A stretch of DNA of 64,000 bases. Origin: Paenibacillus cookii. GTDB lineage: Bacteria > Bacillota > Bacilli > Paenibacillales > Paenibacillaceae. The notes beneath the pieces were generated by a model. It searched no databases. It was given only the letters and a program-made list of their open reading frames with translations, and was not told the origin of the DNA. Numbering within the stretch: the first letter of the stretch is position 1; each line of letters starts with the position of its first letter. Of the stretch, positions 7,804 through 16,283 are shown piece after piece. The position numbers and the translations under genes are program-made. The DNA lies in contig NZ_BORW01000019.1 of NCBI RefSeq assembly GCF_018333375.1, positions 1 through 64,000 of the forward strand, read 5' to 3'.

Positions 7804-9321
7804 GTGAACATGAAAAAAGCCTATCATTTGGTTCTGATGATCATGCTGAGCAGTATGCTGGCTTTGGCAGGCTGCGGCAAAGGGGATCCCGGCAAGCCGG
7901 CGGATTCCGCATCGGCAGGGGGAAGCGGTTCGGACGCGGGGCTGAAGCCTTACAAAATTACGCTCGTCTATCCGGCCACGGCGCCTAAAGATTTGCAGCT
8001 GGTGCAGGATGAAATGAGCAAATATTTGACCGAAAAAATCAATGCCACGATCGAGCTCAAGCCGATCGAATGGGCGTCCTGGGACGACAAAACCAACCTG
8101 ATGAAAATTTCGAACGAACCGTTCGACCTGATGTTTACGGCCAGCTGGTTCTCTTACGCGAAGGATGCCGCCAAAGGGCAATACTTGGAGCTCGACGAGC
8201 TCATGTCCCAATACGGCAAAGATATTCCCGGCGTTCTTGGCGAAGATTTTATCAAAGGATCGAGAATCGACGGCAAGCTGTTTGCGCTTCCGACCAAAAA
8301 GGAGTTCGGCCAAGGGTTCGGTTTCCTGTTCGACAAAAAGCTGGTGGACAAATACAAGTTCGATATCAGCGGCGTAAAATCCCTGGAAGACCTGGAAGCG
8401 ATATTCAAAACGATCAAAGAGAACGAACCCGGCGTGACGCCGATCGTATCCAGCAAATTCACGAATATTTGGGAGGCGGCCAACTATGACGGGGTCGTCG
8501 CCAATCTTGCCATTCCGCGGGGAAGCAAGGAACTGAAAGTGGTGGATACGCTCGAAGATCCGAAGTTCATCGACTTCTACAAACGGATGCACCAGTGGAA
8601 TCAGAACGGCTGGTTCGACAAGGACATTTTGACCTCCGACGCGGACCAAGGCGTCAACATGATTAAAGCAGGCAAGGCGTTTGCGGTGGCCCAATCGTTG
8701 AAACCGGGCAAAGACAAGGAAATGAGCATAAGCGCGGGCGTCGAACTGGTGCAGGTGGAAACGGCGGAGCCGTTCACGACGACCGGCGACGCGCAAGGCG
8801 CGATGCTCGGCATCTCTCGGACTTCCAAAGACCCTGCACGGGCGATGATGTTCCTGAATCTGCTGTACACCGATCCGAAGCTGCTCAACATGCTGGATTG
8901 GGGGATCGAAGGCAAACATTACGTCAAAAAATCCGAAAACATGATCGATTATCCGGAAGGCGTCAACGCGGACAACCAAGGATATCCGAATCCGGGCGGC
9001 TGGATGTTCGGCAACCAGTTCAATTCGTACCTTTGGGCCAACGAGGATCCGAACAAATGGGAAGAATTCAAGAAATTCAACGAAAGATCGGAGCATTCCA
9101 TCGCCCTCGGGTTTGCGTTCAACCAGGAACCCGTGAAGTCGGAGCTGGCCTCGATCAGCAACGTGGAGCAAGAATTCGGGTCGACCTTGAGATCGGGCGC
9201 AGCCGATCCGGAAGAGATCATCGCCAAGTGGAAGAAAAAACGCGATGCGGCAGGTTTCGCAAAAGTGAAGGCGGAAGTGGAAAAACAGCTTGCCGAATGG
9301 GCCAAAACCCAAAGCAAGTAA
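7804..9321 (+). CDS. Extracellular solute-binding lipoprotein of the ABC importer
   Basis: This protein of about 505 residues has a lipoprotein signal peptide ending in the lipobox LALAGC, so it is anchored to the outer face of the membrane. The mature part is a family 1-like solute-binding protein. Its C-terminal region looks like the DUF3502 extension found on LplA-type proteins. It should capture an oligosaccharide or modified sugar and deliver it to the two permeases encoded just before. GTG 7804 and ATG 7810 are both possible starts behind GAGGGG. A strong terminator follows, separating it from the sensor kinase genes. Confidence 0.88.
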   Translation: MNMKKAYHLVLMIMLSSMLALAGCGKGDPGKPADSASAGGSGSDAGLKPYKITLVYPATAPKDLQLVQDEMSKYLTEKINATIELKPIEWASWDDKTNLMKISNEPFDLMFTASWFSYAKDAAKGQYLELDELMSQYGKDIPGVLGEDFIKGSRIDGKLFALPTKKEFGQGFGFLFDKKLVDKYKFDISGVKSLEDLEAIFKTIKENEPGVTPIVSSKFTNIWEAANYDGVVANLAIPRGSKELKVVDTLEDPKFIDFYKRMHQWNQNGWFDKDILTSDADQGVNMIKAGKAFAVAQSLKPGKDKEMSISAGVELVQVETAEPFTTTGDAQGAMLGISRTSKDPARAMMFLNLLYTDPKLLNMLDWGIEGKHYVKKSENMIDYPEGVNADNQGYPNPGGWMFGNQFNSYLWANEDPNKWEEFKKFNERSEHSIALGFAFNQEPVKSELASISNVEQEFGSTLRSGAADPEEIIAKWKKKRDAAGFAKVKAEVEKQLAEWAKTQSK

Positions 9322-9343
9322 CAGAAACGGATGACGCAACATC

Positions 9344-9402
9344 GGGAATTTCCGAAGGCGGGACTATGGATTGGAGTCCTTCGTCAGGGATTCCCTTTTT
9401 TT
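9344..9402 (+). terminator. Strong terminator of the first importer operon
   Basis: The outer stem GGGAAT/ATTCCC (9344-9349 with 9390-9395) encloses a second stem with a small bulge and is followed by seven T. It ends the permease-permease-lipoprotein transcript. Confidence 0.75.
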
Positions 9403-9424
9403 CCGTATGTCACTATACTCAAAA

Positions 9425-9449
9425 GGTAGGGACTGATCCTACCATTTTT
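9425..9449 (+). terminator. Hairpin with T-run directly before the kinase gene
   Basis: GGTAGG (9425-9430) pairs with CCTACC (9438-9443) and is followed by A and six T, giving a compact terminator or attenuator. It lies only about 20 bases before the kinase start and just after a TATACT hexamer at 9414-9419, so it may control entry into the sensor genes. Confidence 0.5.
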
Positions 9450-9469
9450 TGAAAGAGCCGGGGAAGTGC

Positions 9470-11221
9470 ATGAAACTGCTGAACATTAAACATTCGCTAC
9501 GCTTCAAGCTGATTATCGGTTTCGTTACGGTGGCGGTTCCGCTTGTGGCGCTGCTTCTGTACAACAACTATTATGCTTCCAACACGATCCGGGAACAGGT
9601 GGCCGATTCGAATAAAAACTCGATGATTCTTTATTCCCACCAGATCGAAGCGGCACTGAACAAAGAAACGAATTTTTTGTACAACATCGCCCTGGAAGAC
9701 CCCAATATCGTTGCGTTTTCGCAGCTGCGTGAACATACGGACGAATATTACTTGGCCAAAGCAAGGATTTTGAATACGCTTACGAGGTATCACCGGTTCG
9801 ATAAAAGCGTCGATCTGCAATTCATTTATTCGGTGAACAAACAGGATCTGTTTCATACGCCGATCAAAACCTCGTCTTATGAAGAATTGGAATCGATCCA
9901 AACGACGATCGAAAAGCTGGTCAAAAGCGTCCGTCCCGAAAGCGAATATTTCAGGGAATGGAAGGCGGTCGAATACGGTCCGGACCGATTTGCGCTGATC
10001 CGTTTGGTCGATGCGGGGGACGGGTTTTATCTCGGCGCTTTCGTGCAGCTCGAAAATTTGATGATCCCGCTGGACCTGATCCATTTGGAGGACGGATTCG
10101 CCGGCTTCGTCAATCGCCAAGGAGAATTGATCACCAATGCGGCGGCCATCGGGCGGCATAGGCTCGATATATCGCTCGCTTCTGAGGCAAACGAGGTCTA
10201 TCAGGTCGTCCGGAAGGATGACCGGAAATATGTCGTCGTCATGAATCCCATCCAGGGAACGGACGTTATCTTGAGCGCGTTTGTGCCTGAATCCCAGATG
10301 CTGAAAAACTTATATCATTTTCGCAGGGTCATCGTCCTCATCTCCATTGCGGCACTGATCACCCTGATCATTTATTTGGTCTACCTCAACGATATCCTAT
10401 TAAAGCCGTTGAACAATCTCGTGCGCGGAATGCGGCGGATCAAACACGGGGACTGGGAAACGCGCCTGCATTCGTCGAAGGCGAAGGAGTTTGCCATCAT
10501 CAACGAAACGTTCAACGGCATGGCAGCCGAAATCCATGACCTCAAAATCAGCGTATATGAAGAACAGATCAAAGCCCATAAAGCCGAGCTTAAACATTTG
10601 CAGCTTCAAATCAACCCTCATTTTTTATTGAACTCGATCAACATCGTATACAATTTGGCCGAAATCAAAAATTACGGCGTCATACAGCTTATGTGCATGA
10701 ATCTGGTCAAATATTTCCGTTTTACGACCAAAACCCATCAGGTTGCCGTGACGATCGCCGAAGAAATGGAGCATATGGAAAGCTACATCAAAATTCAGCA
10801 GGTCCGTTTCCCGGAGCGCATCACATACGCGTTTCACATCGCCGAGCAGGCGCAGAAGGCGGCCATCCCGCCGCTGCTCATCCAGCCGTTCATCGAAAAT
10901 GCGATCAAATACGGGTTTGATTTCATGGATCATCCGTTCCATATCGGCATCGAAGTCCGTTTCATCGGTTCGGACCAATTGGAGATCGTCATCCAAGACA
11001 ACGGAAACGGCTTCTCTGCGGACGTGCTGTCCCAGCTTCAATCGGGAGGCTTGAAGGCCAATCGGGACGGGCAGCATTTGGGCATATCGAACGTGCAGTA
11101 CCGGCTGAAGCATATTTTCGGGCAAAAAGCATCCTTGGAATTCGATAACGCCCCGGACGGCGGGGCCCGAATCAGAATCATACTTCCTTTCCGGACCGTA
11201 GAACAGTTTACTTCATATTGA
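9470..11221 (+). CDS. YesM-type sensor histidine kinase
   Basis: This membrane-bound sensor kinase is 583 residues from ATG 9470, the start chosen because GGGGAAG lies just upstream. In order it has a first membrane segment (about 12-31), a large extracellular sensor region, a second membrane segment near 285-305, a HAMP linker, the His-kinase domain with phospho-accepting His in QLQINPHFLLNSI, and an ATPase domain with N-box PFIENAIKYGF and a glycine-rich G-box. YesM-type kinases sense extracellular carbohydrate status and phosphorylate YesN-type regulators. Its stop overlaps the start region of the partner regulator, and the adjacent importer is its presumed target. Confidence 0.9.
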   Translation: MKLLNIKHSLRFKLIIGFVTVAVPLVALLLYNNYYASNTIREQVADSNKNSMILYSHQIEAALNKETNFLYNIALEDPNIVAFSQLREHTDEYYLAKARILNTLTRYHRFDKSVDLQFIYSVNKQDLFHTPIKTSSYEELESIQTTIEKLVKSVRPESEYFREWKAVEYGPDRFALIRLVDAGDGFYLGAFVQLENLMIPLDLIHLEDGFAGFVNRQGELITNAAAIGRHRLDISLASEANEVYQVVRKDDRKYVVVMNPIQGTDVILSAFVPESQMLKNLYHFRRVIVLISIAALITLIIYLVYLNDILLKPLNNLVRGMRRIKHGDWETRLHSSKAKEFAIINETFNGMAAEIHDLKISVYEEQIKAHKAELKHLQLQINPHFLLNSINIVYNLAEIKNYGVIQLMCMNLVKYFRFTTKTHQVAVTIAEEMEHMESYIKIQQVRFPERITYAFHIAEQAQKAAIPPLLIQPFIENAIKYGFDFMDHPFHIGIEVRFIGSDQLEIVIQDNGNGFSADVLSQLQSGGLKANRDGQHLGISNVQYRLKHIFGQKASLEFDNAPDGGARIRIILPFRTVEQFTSY

Positions 11222-11244
11222 TGAATGAAATGGGGGAGCAAAGG

Positions 11245-12831
11245 GTGTATAAGGCATTGATCGTCGATGATGAAATCTATGCGGTCATGGGAATCAAGAG
11301 CGGGGTGAATTGGCAGGAACTGCGGGTGTCCGAGGTCTATGAAGCGTACAACATGAGGGATGCCTTGCGAGTATTCGAACAGACCCCGATCGATATCATG
11401 ATCTGCGACATTGAGATGCCGAAAGGAACGGGGATCGAGCTGCTGGAACGCGTGAACGAAATCTCGCCCGAAACGGAGACGATTTTTCTGACCGCCCATT
11501 CGGCTTTCGATTTCATGAAGCGGGCGATCCAGCTGGACGGGTTCGATTACCTGCTGAAGCCGGTCGAATTCGACGTGCTGCAGGAGACGATATCCAAGGC
11601 GCTGGCTTCGATCGAAGAGGAGCGGGAATTGCATCAATTGCGAAAACAGTATAAGCCCTATTATGACATGTGGCGGAAGAAAAAGTCGCTGATCGTGGAC
11701 AAGTTTTGGAATGACCTGTTCTCGGGCAGAATCGTGTGCACCCCCGACAACGCGGCCGGCATTCTGGAAGAACATGAGCTGTCGGATTTGAAGGATGCCG
11801 TGTTTCTCCCGGTTCTCGTCAGCGTGGAATCCTGGCTGCGCGAGTTCAGCACCAGAGACGAGGAAATCATGGAATACGCGGTACGCAAAGGGGCTGCCGA
11901 AATGCTGCTGCCTGCCGGAGGCGGCGAGGTCATTCAAACGAAGCAGGGCGTGAACGTGGTCGTCATCGTAGGCGAGGCAGGGGAGTATGGATGGGCGGAT
12001 CTTCGTTCCCGCTGCGAAAAATACGTGCAGAACTGCCATAAATATTTCGGGTGCAATCTTTCCTGCTACATTGGAAGAAGCTCCGGTTTGTACGAGGTCG
12101 CGGACACTTACAAGCAGCTGCTGGAGCTTGAATACAACAATTTGAACAAGTCCAATCAAGTGTATTCCCTTGCATCGCAAGGTCCCGATCCGATCCAAAC
12201 GATGATCCCGCGGATCTCGACCTGGACGATTCTTTTGGAGCAGGGGAAGCTGGAGGAGCTTCAAAAGGAAATCCGCAGCCGCATCGCGGAGTTGAAGGGG
12301 ATGGAAGGGCTTTCCTTGGCGAAGCTTGAAGGATTCCGCCATGAATTTATGCAGATGGTGCATTATATCCTACATAAAAACGGGTTGTCCGCCTACGAGC
12401 TGTTCCAGCAGCAGGAAGGGATCCTGCTGAACGCCCAGCCAAGAAACCTCGAGCAGCTGGAGGCGTCGGCCCTTCATATGGCAGGCATCATATATCATGA
12501 ACTTCATCAGAACAACTCCGTCATTCAAAGGGTCCAGTATTACATTAAAGAGCGTTTGAACGAGCCGATCACCCGGGAGCAGCTGGCGAGCTACGTGCAT
12601 TTGAATCCTGCGTATTTATCCCGGCTGTTCAAACGCGAAGTCGGCGAATCGATTACGGATTACATTTTGCATGAGCGGATGGCGCTGGCCAAAGATTTGA
12701 TCGCAAACTCCTCCATGCCGATTTCGGACGTGGCCAAAGCGTTGGGTTACCACAACTTTTCGCATTTTTCAAAAATGTTCCGCAAAGTGCATGACGCTTC
12801 GCCGCAGCAGTTCAGACAGCTGTCGGTGTGA
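11245..12831 (+). CDS. YesN-type response regulator (receiver plus AraC HTH)
   Basis: The N-terminal receiver domain begins VYKALIVDDE and has the phospho-acceptor Asp in IMICDIEMPKG, the switch Thr in IFLTAHS and the Lys in YLLKPVEF. A long middle region follows, and the C-terminal AraC/XylS double helix-turn-helix ends the protein (LNPAYLSRLFKREVG, then LGYHNFSHFSKMFRK). I prefer the GTG at 11245 (528 residues) because GGGGGAG precedes it and the protein then starts like other YesN members. ATG 11221 and TTG 11218 are possible. It should activate the neighbouring importer genes. Confidence 0.9.
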   Translation: MYKALIVDDEIYAVMGIKSGVNWQELRVSEVYEAYNMRDALRVFEQTPIDIMICDIEMPKGTGIELLERVNEISPETETIFLTAHSAFDFMKRAIQLDGFDYLLKPVEFDVLQETISKALASIEEERELHQLRKQYKPYYDMWRKKKSLIVDKFWNDLFSGRIVCTPDNAAGILEEHELSDLKDAVFLPVLVSVESWLREFSTRDEEIMEYAVRKGAAEMLLPAGGGEVIQTKQGVNVVVIVGEAGEYGWADLRSRCEKYVQNCHKYFGCNLSCYIGRSSGLYEVADTYKQLLELEYNNLNKSNQVYSLASQGPDPIQTMIPRISTWTILLEQGKLEELQKEIRSRIAELKGMEGLSLAKLEGFRHEFMQMVHYILHKNGLSAYELFQQQEGILLNAQPRNLEQLEASALHMAGIIYHELHQNNSVIQRVQYYIKERLNEPITREQLASYVHLNPAYLSRLFKREVGESITDYILHERMALAKDLIANSSMPISDVAKALGYHNFSHFSKMFRKVHDASPQQFRQLSV

Positions 12832-12848
12832 TGCCGGCAAAACAGACA

Positions 12849-12890
12849 AAAGGACCTTGGCTGAAGGCCAAGGCTCCTTTTTTGCTTTTT
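12849..12890. terminator. Terminator between convergent genes
   Basis: The inverted repeat AAGGAcCTTGGC / GGCCAAGGcTCCTT has a TGAA loop and is followed by TTTTTT on the plus strand. It ends the YesM/YesN transcript and abuts the end of the leftward oxidoreductase gene. Confidence 0.8.
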
Positions 12891-13940
12891 CTAACGATGG
12901 ACCGCATTCATCCATTCCGCGATGCGCACCTTGTTTCCGGTTTTTGCGCTTTCCAGCGCCGCGAGCACCATCGCCATGCTGTAGAGATTATCGCTGCAGT
13001 CCGTTTCGGGTTTGCGGTTTTCGTCCAAGGCAGAGAACATTTCGTCCAGGCAGCCGTGATGGAACGTATGTTTCATCTCCACGGTTTTGCCGGAAATCCG
13101 CTCGTAGTCCCGCACGAATTTGCCCGTCTGATCCTTGTCAGCCACCACTTCGGCGAAGGGTTCGCCTTGCCCGTCCCACATCGCAGTTCCCCGTTCCCCG
13201 GTGACGCGCCATGCCGCTTCCCAGGAAGTCGGAGCTCCCTCGGCGCACCAGGAGCCGCGGTAATCGAATACGGACCCGTCCGACATTTCGAAAATGCAGA
13301 TGGCCATGGCGTTCCCCGCGTACCACGAGCCGGGGGGATTAAATTCATGGCAATATACGGTCAGCGGGTCCGCTCCCGAAATGAATCTGGCCTGGTCGAA
13401 GGTATGAATGGCCATATCCACCAGCAGCGGACTGGCCATCGCTTCCCGGAATCCGCCGAAATGCGGGCCGAGGAAAAAGTCGGCCCCGATAAATCCCGGC
13501 CGGCCGATCGTCCCCTCCGCAATGAGATTCCGGAATGCGCGGATGCGCGGATCGTAGCGGCGGTTTTGCATGACGGCATGCGTCCGCCCCGTGCGTTTCG
13601 CCGTATGAACGATGTCCAAGCACTCCTGCATCGACTCAGCCAAGGGTTTTTCCGCAAACACGTGGCAGCCCAGCTCAAGAGCCGCGATCCCGACCGAATG
13701 GTGGCTTGACGGGACGGTGACGTCGAAAACCAGATTGGCTCCGGTTGACGTAATGGCCTCTTTTACATCCGTAAACGCGGGACATCGCAAGCCTTTGCGC
13801 TCGGCCATGGCCTCTGCCGATTCCGGACGGATATCCACCAAACCGACAATTTCCGTATCTTCCCTGCTTAGGGCATAATCGACCCAGGTATTCGCCATGC
13901 TCCCGCAGCCGGCCACGACGACCCGATGCTTGATTGTCAT
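12891..13940 (-). CDS. Gfo/Idh/MocA-family oxidoreductase
   Basis: This predicted NAD(P)-dependent sugar or inositol dehydrogenase has an N-terminal Rossmann fold (KHRVVVAGCGSMA) and the family motif AEKPLAES. I place the start at the ATG ending at 13940, giving 349 residues, because AGGAGTG lies just upstream. The longer reading frame to 13988 has no ribosome site. The C-terminal alpha/beta substrate domain includes WPF-free, His-containing stretches such as MAIHTFDQARF. The gene is divergent from an AraC-type regulator that has a sugar-sensing cupin, a common arrangement for a regulator and its target. The substrate is unknown. Confidence 0.85.
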   Translation of the reverse strand: MTIKHRVVVAGCGSMANTWVDYALSREDTEIVGLVDIRPESAEAMAERKGLRCPAFTDVKEAITSTGANLVFDVTVPSSHHSVGIAALELGCHVFAEKPLAESMQECLDIVHTAKRTGRTHAVMQNRRYDPRIRAFRNLIAEGTIGRPGFIGADFFLGPHFGGFREAMASPLLVDMAIHTFDQARFISGADPLTVYCHEFNPPGSWYAGNAMAICIFEMSDGSVFDYRGSWCAEGAPTSWEAAWRVTGERGTAMWDGQGEPFAEVVADKDQTGKFVRDYERISGKTVEMKHTFHHGCLDEMFSALDENRKPETDCSDNLYSMAMVLAALESAKTGNKVRIAEWMNAVHR

Positions 13941-14064
13941 CTTGTGATCACTCCTAAATTGGCCTATAGTAATCGTAACATCCTTCATTATAACGGGCGG
14001 TTTTGCCGTTGGCTCTATACGTTCTTGCGCAATAATAGTCCGATTTTGTGGTGGTGATCAAATC

Positions 14065-14958
14065 ATGACCTATCCGAAGGAACTTTGGGAGGATACCCTG
14101 CTTGAGAATCCGGCTTATCCGTTCCAGCTGTTCCAAAACCGCTGCCCGTCCGTACAGCCGGGAGAATCCATTTTATATTTGCATTGGCATGAACACTTCG
14201 AATTTTTGGCGATGCAAAAAGGAAGCGCAGTCTTCCATATCGACAGCCGTCCTTATGTCGTTCAGGCAGGGGACGTTCTGCTGATTCCCGGCGGAAGCCT
14301 GCACGTCGGCTACTCGCTTGCGGAAGGGGACGTCCATTACGATTGCGTCGTCGTCAACGCCTCCTTGTTTAACGATTGGCTCCACGATCCGCTGCATGCC
14401 CAATTTGTCGCGCCGTATTTGGAGGGGAGGAATCAATTTCCCGTCAAACTGTCGGACCGGGACGAATCGGCTGCCGGCTGCATGCCTCTGCTGCATGACA
14501 TTATCGGGGAGCTTGCAGCCAAACCGCCGGCGTATCCTTTGGTCGTCAAATCCCGGCTGCATCTGCTGTTTACGCTGCTAGCCAGGACGTATATGCCGAA
14601 GACGGACGAATGGAAACCGGAGACGGACTATTTTCCCAACCGCGAACGGTTCAAGGAACTGATCCGCACCGTCGAGGCGAGTTTTTCCCAAAAACTTACC
14701 GTCGAGCAAGCCGCCGGGCAAGTCAATCTGAACCCCTATTATTTTTGCAAGCTGTTCAAGCGGCTGACCGGCCGCACGTTTATCGAATACGTCAACATTT
14801 GCAGGGTCAAGGAGGCCAAGAGATTGCTTGATTCCACCCAGGATTCGGTGACCGAAATCGCGGCGAAGGTCGGCTGCGAGAACCCGAATTATTTTACGAA
14901 GCTCTATAAAAAGTATATGGGGGTCACTCCCTCCCAAACGAGAAAGGGAAGGGGATAG
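14065..14958 (+). CDS. AraC-family regulator with N-terminal cupin
   Basis: This 297-residue protein has an N-terminal cupin ligand-binding domain (LHWHEHFEFLAM near residues 35-46, with the usual His pair) and a C-terminal AraC/XylS DNA-binding domain (VNLNPYYFCKLFKRLTGR, then CENPNYFTKLYKKYMG). Such proteins typically sense a sugar and activate adjacent catabolic genes. It is divergent from the Gfo/Idh oxidoreductase, its likely target. The ribosome site upstream of the ATG (GGTGGTGAT) is moderate. Confidence 0.88.
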   Translation: MTYPKELWEDTLLENPAYPFQLFQNRCPSVQPGESILYLHWHEHFEFLAMQKGSAVFHIDSRPYVVQAGDVLLIPGGSLHVGYSLAEGDVHYDCVVVNASLFNDWLHDPLHAQFVAPYLEGRNQFPVKLSDRDESAAGCMPLLHDIIGELAAKPPAYPLVVKSRLHLLFTLLARTYMPKTDEWKPETDYFPNRERFKELIRTVEASFSQKLTVEQAAGQVNLNPYYFCKLFKRLTGRTFIEYVNICRVKEAKRLLDSTQDSVTEIAAKVGCENPNYFTKLYKKYMGVTPSQTRKGRG

Positions 14959-14990
14959 CGGCTGGAAGGAGTAGGGGCAAAAAAACGGAA

Positions 14991-15022
14991 AAACCGGCCA
15001 TGCCTCATGGGCAGGCCGGTTT
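14991..15022 (-). terminator. Hairpin ending the G1 peptidase transcript
   Basis: A 9-bp GC-rich stem (14991-14999 with 15014-15022) is extended by TGCC/GGCA inside. On the minus strand it is followed by T-rich sequence, so it primarily terminates the leftward peptidase gene, though it can also stop the AraC transcript. Confidence 0.7.
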
Positions 15023-15060
15023 ATGGCATGGTCCTTAAACCGTACATCATAGAATTCCAG

Positions 15061-15771
15061 CTATGAGCTTTTCTGCAAAGTGGAGCTTCCCGATGAGCGT
15101 CCTACGGCGTTTCTGACTTGGAAGGCGTCCCCCTCGCGGTTCGGGGCCGTCGGAATCGATGTAACATTCTCTCCTTGAAGCATCACGCCGAGTTCGTCCG
15201 ACGTCAGCTTCGGGCTGCGGCCGTTCAAGCGGCAGCATGAAAATCTGACCGTCGAAATCCGGGCCATCCGGGATATGCTTGACCCAACCTGCGGCGCCTC
15301 GACGATCCATTCCGCCGAGGATTGCGGTCCGGTATAACGTTTCGTCGTTCGGAACGTCCAATTTTGGGATGAATTGCGCAAATAAATAAGCCAAGTCGAA
15401 CCTCTGACTTTCGAGATGACGGCATGCATCCGGTCACCGGGCTGGACGGGGTTAGGTATCGGCGTCATGACGTCGGGAAGAATTTCCCACCATGCGTAAT
15501 ACTGGGCTCTTCCGTTCACATAATCATGTCCGGTTCCGACTTGAATCAGGTCCGTATTGCCAAAACCATCGATCCCGATCCAAGCGGATGAATAAGTAGA
15601 TTGGGAGCTGGGACGCACAACGGGGACCGTCCATTTTGCGGATATGCGATGAAAGGCATTGGTTCGTCCCGATACGGCGTAACCGCTCCAATTGGCGGAA
15701 ACCCATCCCAAGCTGTTTAACCGGGGCTTGCCAGACCTTGCGATTTTGCACACTCTATGAAACTTGTTCAA
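15061..15771 (-). CDS. Peptidase G1 (eqolisin-like glutamic endopeptidase)
   Basis: This 236-residue protein matches the eqolisin fold. Its core shows NWSGYAVSG, then WTVPVV, AWIGIDGFG, LIQVGTG (catalytic Gln about 77), YYAWWEILPD and SAEWIVEAP (catalytic Glu about 154). The Gln/Glu pair corresponds to Gln53 and Glu136 of scytalidoglutamic peptidase. The start is a TTG behind GAGGTGGTGG. There is no hydrophobic signal peptide, although the family is usually secreted and acid-acting, so it may be cytoplasmic, leave by another route, or begin elsewhere. The C-terminal part (about 165 onwards) is more divergent and rich in Ser and Arg. It is transcribed alone. Confidence 0.8.
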   Translation of the reverse strand: MNKFHRVCKIARSGKPRLNSLGWVSANWSGYAVSGRTNAFHRISAKWTVPVVRPSSQSTYSSAWIGIDGFGNTDLIQVGTGHDYVNGRAQYYAWWEILPDVMTPIPNPVQPGDRMHAVISKVRGSTWLIYLRNSSQNWTFRTTKRYTGPQSSAEWIVEAPQVGSSISRMARISTVRFSCCRLNGRSPKLTSDELGVMLQGENVTSIPTAPNREGDAFQVRNAVGRSSGSSTLQKSS

Positions 15772-15780
15772 TCATTCCAC

Positions 15781-16042
15781 CACCTCTATGTCGGATAATC
15801 TATCATATTGTGCTGATAGAAGAATTGCGTGGGGGAATGAAGGTTATTAAAAGCTTGTTTTCTTGCAAACCTGGATGGCATGTTGGATGAAACGCTATTG
15901 AATGCCGGGGCCCGTTCCCAAGACATTGGACGAATGGCATGAAGCCATGAAAGCGATCTCTTCCGGGTGTAACTTCTACTGAAATCGGGTGTTTATATAT
16001 TTATAGCGATTTTCATGCACAGATTGGAGGATCCGCGGAGAC
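15781..16042. other. Gene-free stretch
   Basis: No coding frame here has a ribosome site and sensible composition. Short broken frames exist (for example around 15885-15942) but match nothing I recognise. The right end is AT-rich (near 15990-16004) and may hold a promoter for the small membrane ORF. Confidence 0.4.
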
Positions 16043-16144
16043 ATGTCCATAAATTGGCCAAGCATCATCATTTTCTTGCTATTTATCGCCATTGTCATTT
16101 TATCGATCGTTGGATTTTTGCGGTTTGTATTCAAGAATCGCTGA
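16043..16144 (+). CDS. Small membrane peptide (33 residues)
   Basis: The frame from ATG 16043 encodes 33 residues. A short polar start (MSINWP) is followed by one continuous hydrophobic segment of about 20 residues (IIIFLLFIAIVILSIVGF) and a basic tail (RFVFKNR), the layout of single-pass micro-proteins with the C-terminus inside. GGAGG lies 13 bases upstream and a weaker CGGAG two bases upstream. A good terminator begins 21 bases after the stop, which supports a short independent transcript. I cannot assign a family; a loose resemblance to DUF4083-like small Bacillus proteins is only an impression. Confidence 0.5.
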   Translation: MSINWPSIIIFLLFIAIVILSIVGFLRFVFKNR

Positions 16145-16165
16145 TTTCGATTCATCCTCCTTCCG

Positions 16166-16192
16166 AAAACTGCTCATCGAGCAGTTTTTTTG
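16166..16192 (+). terminator. Terminator after the 33-residue ORF
   Basis: A perfect 10-bp stem, AAAACTGCTC (16166-16175) with GAGCAGTTTT (16179-16188), has a three-base loop and is followed by more T. Confidence 0.8.
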
Positions 16193-16232
16193 TTTGCATT
16201 CATATGTAGAGGATAACTGTAAAGAAATGTAT

Positions 16233-16269
16233 TTACTTTATGGAGGAAATAAATTACTCTATAAAGTAA
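16233..16269. promoter_or_regulatory. Inverted repeat, candidate operator of the HTH/F1-beta-like protein
   Basis: TTACTTTAT at 16233-16241 and ATAAAGTAA at 16261-16269 form a perfect 9-bp inverted repeat with a 19-base gap, about 15 bases before the ATG. A third TAAAG half-site lies just upstream at about 16219-16224. The spacing suits a dimeric HTH protein repressing its own gene. Alternatively the repeat could fold in the mRNA and cover the leader. Confidence 0.5.
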
Positions 16270-16283
16270 GGTGGTGGTGGAAT

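Noticed and set aside
15636..15890. Plus-strand frame of 84 codons across the start of the G1 peptidase
   Set aside because: It is mostly antisense to the peptidase and its end has no recognisable sequence or ribosome site.
16092..16283. N-terminal extension of the HTH/F1-beta-like gene
   Set aside because: It would run through the terminator at 16166-16192 and the inverted repeat; the ribosome site supports ATG 16284.
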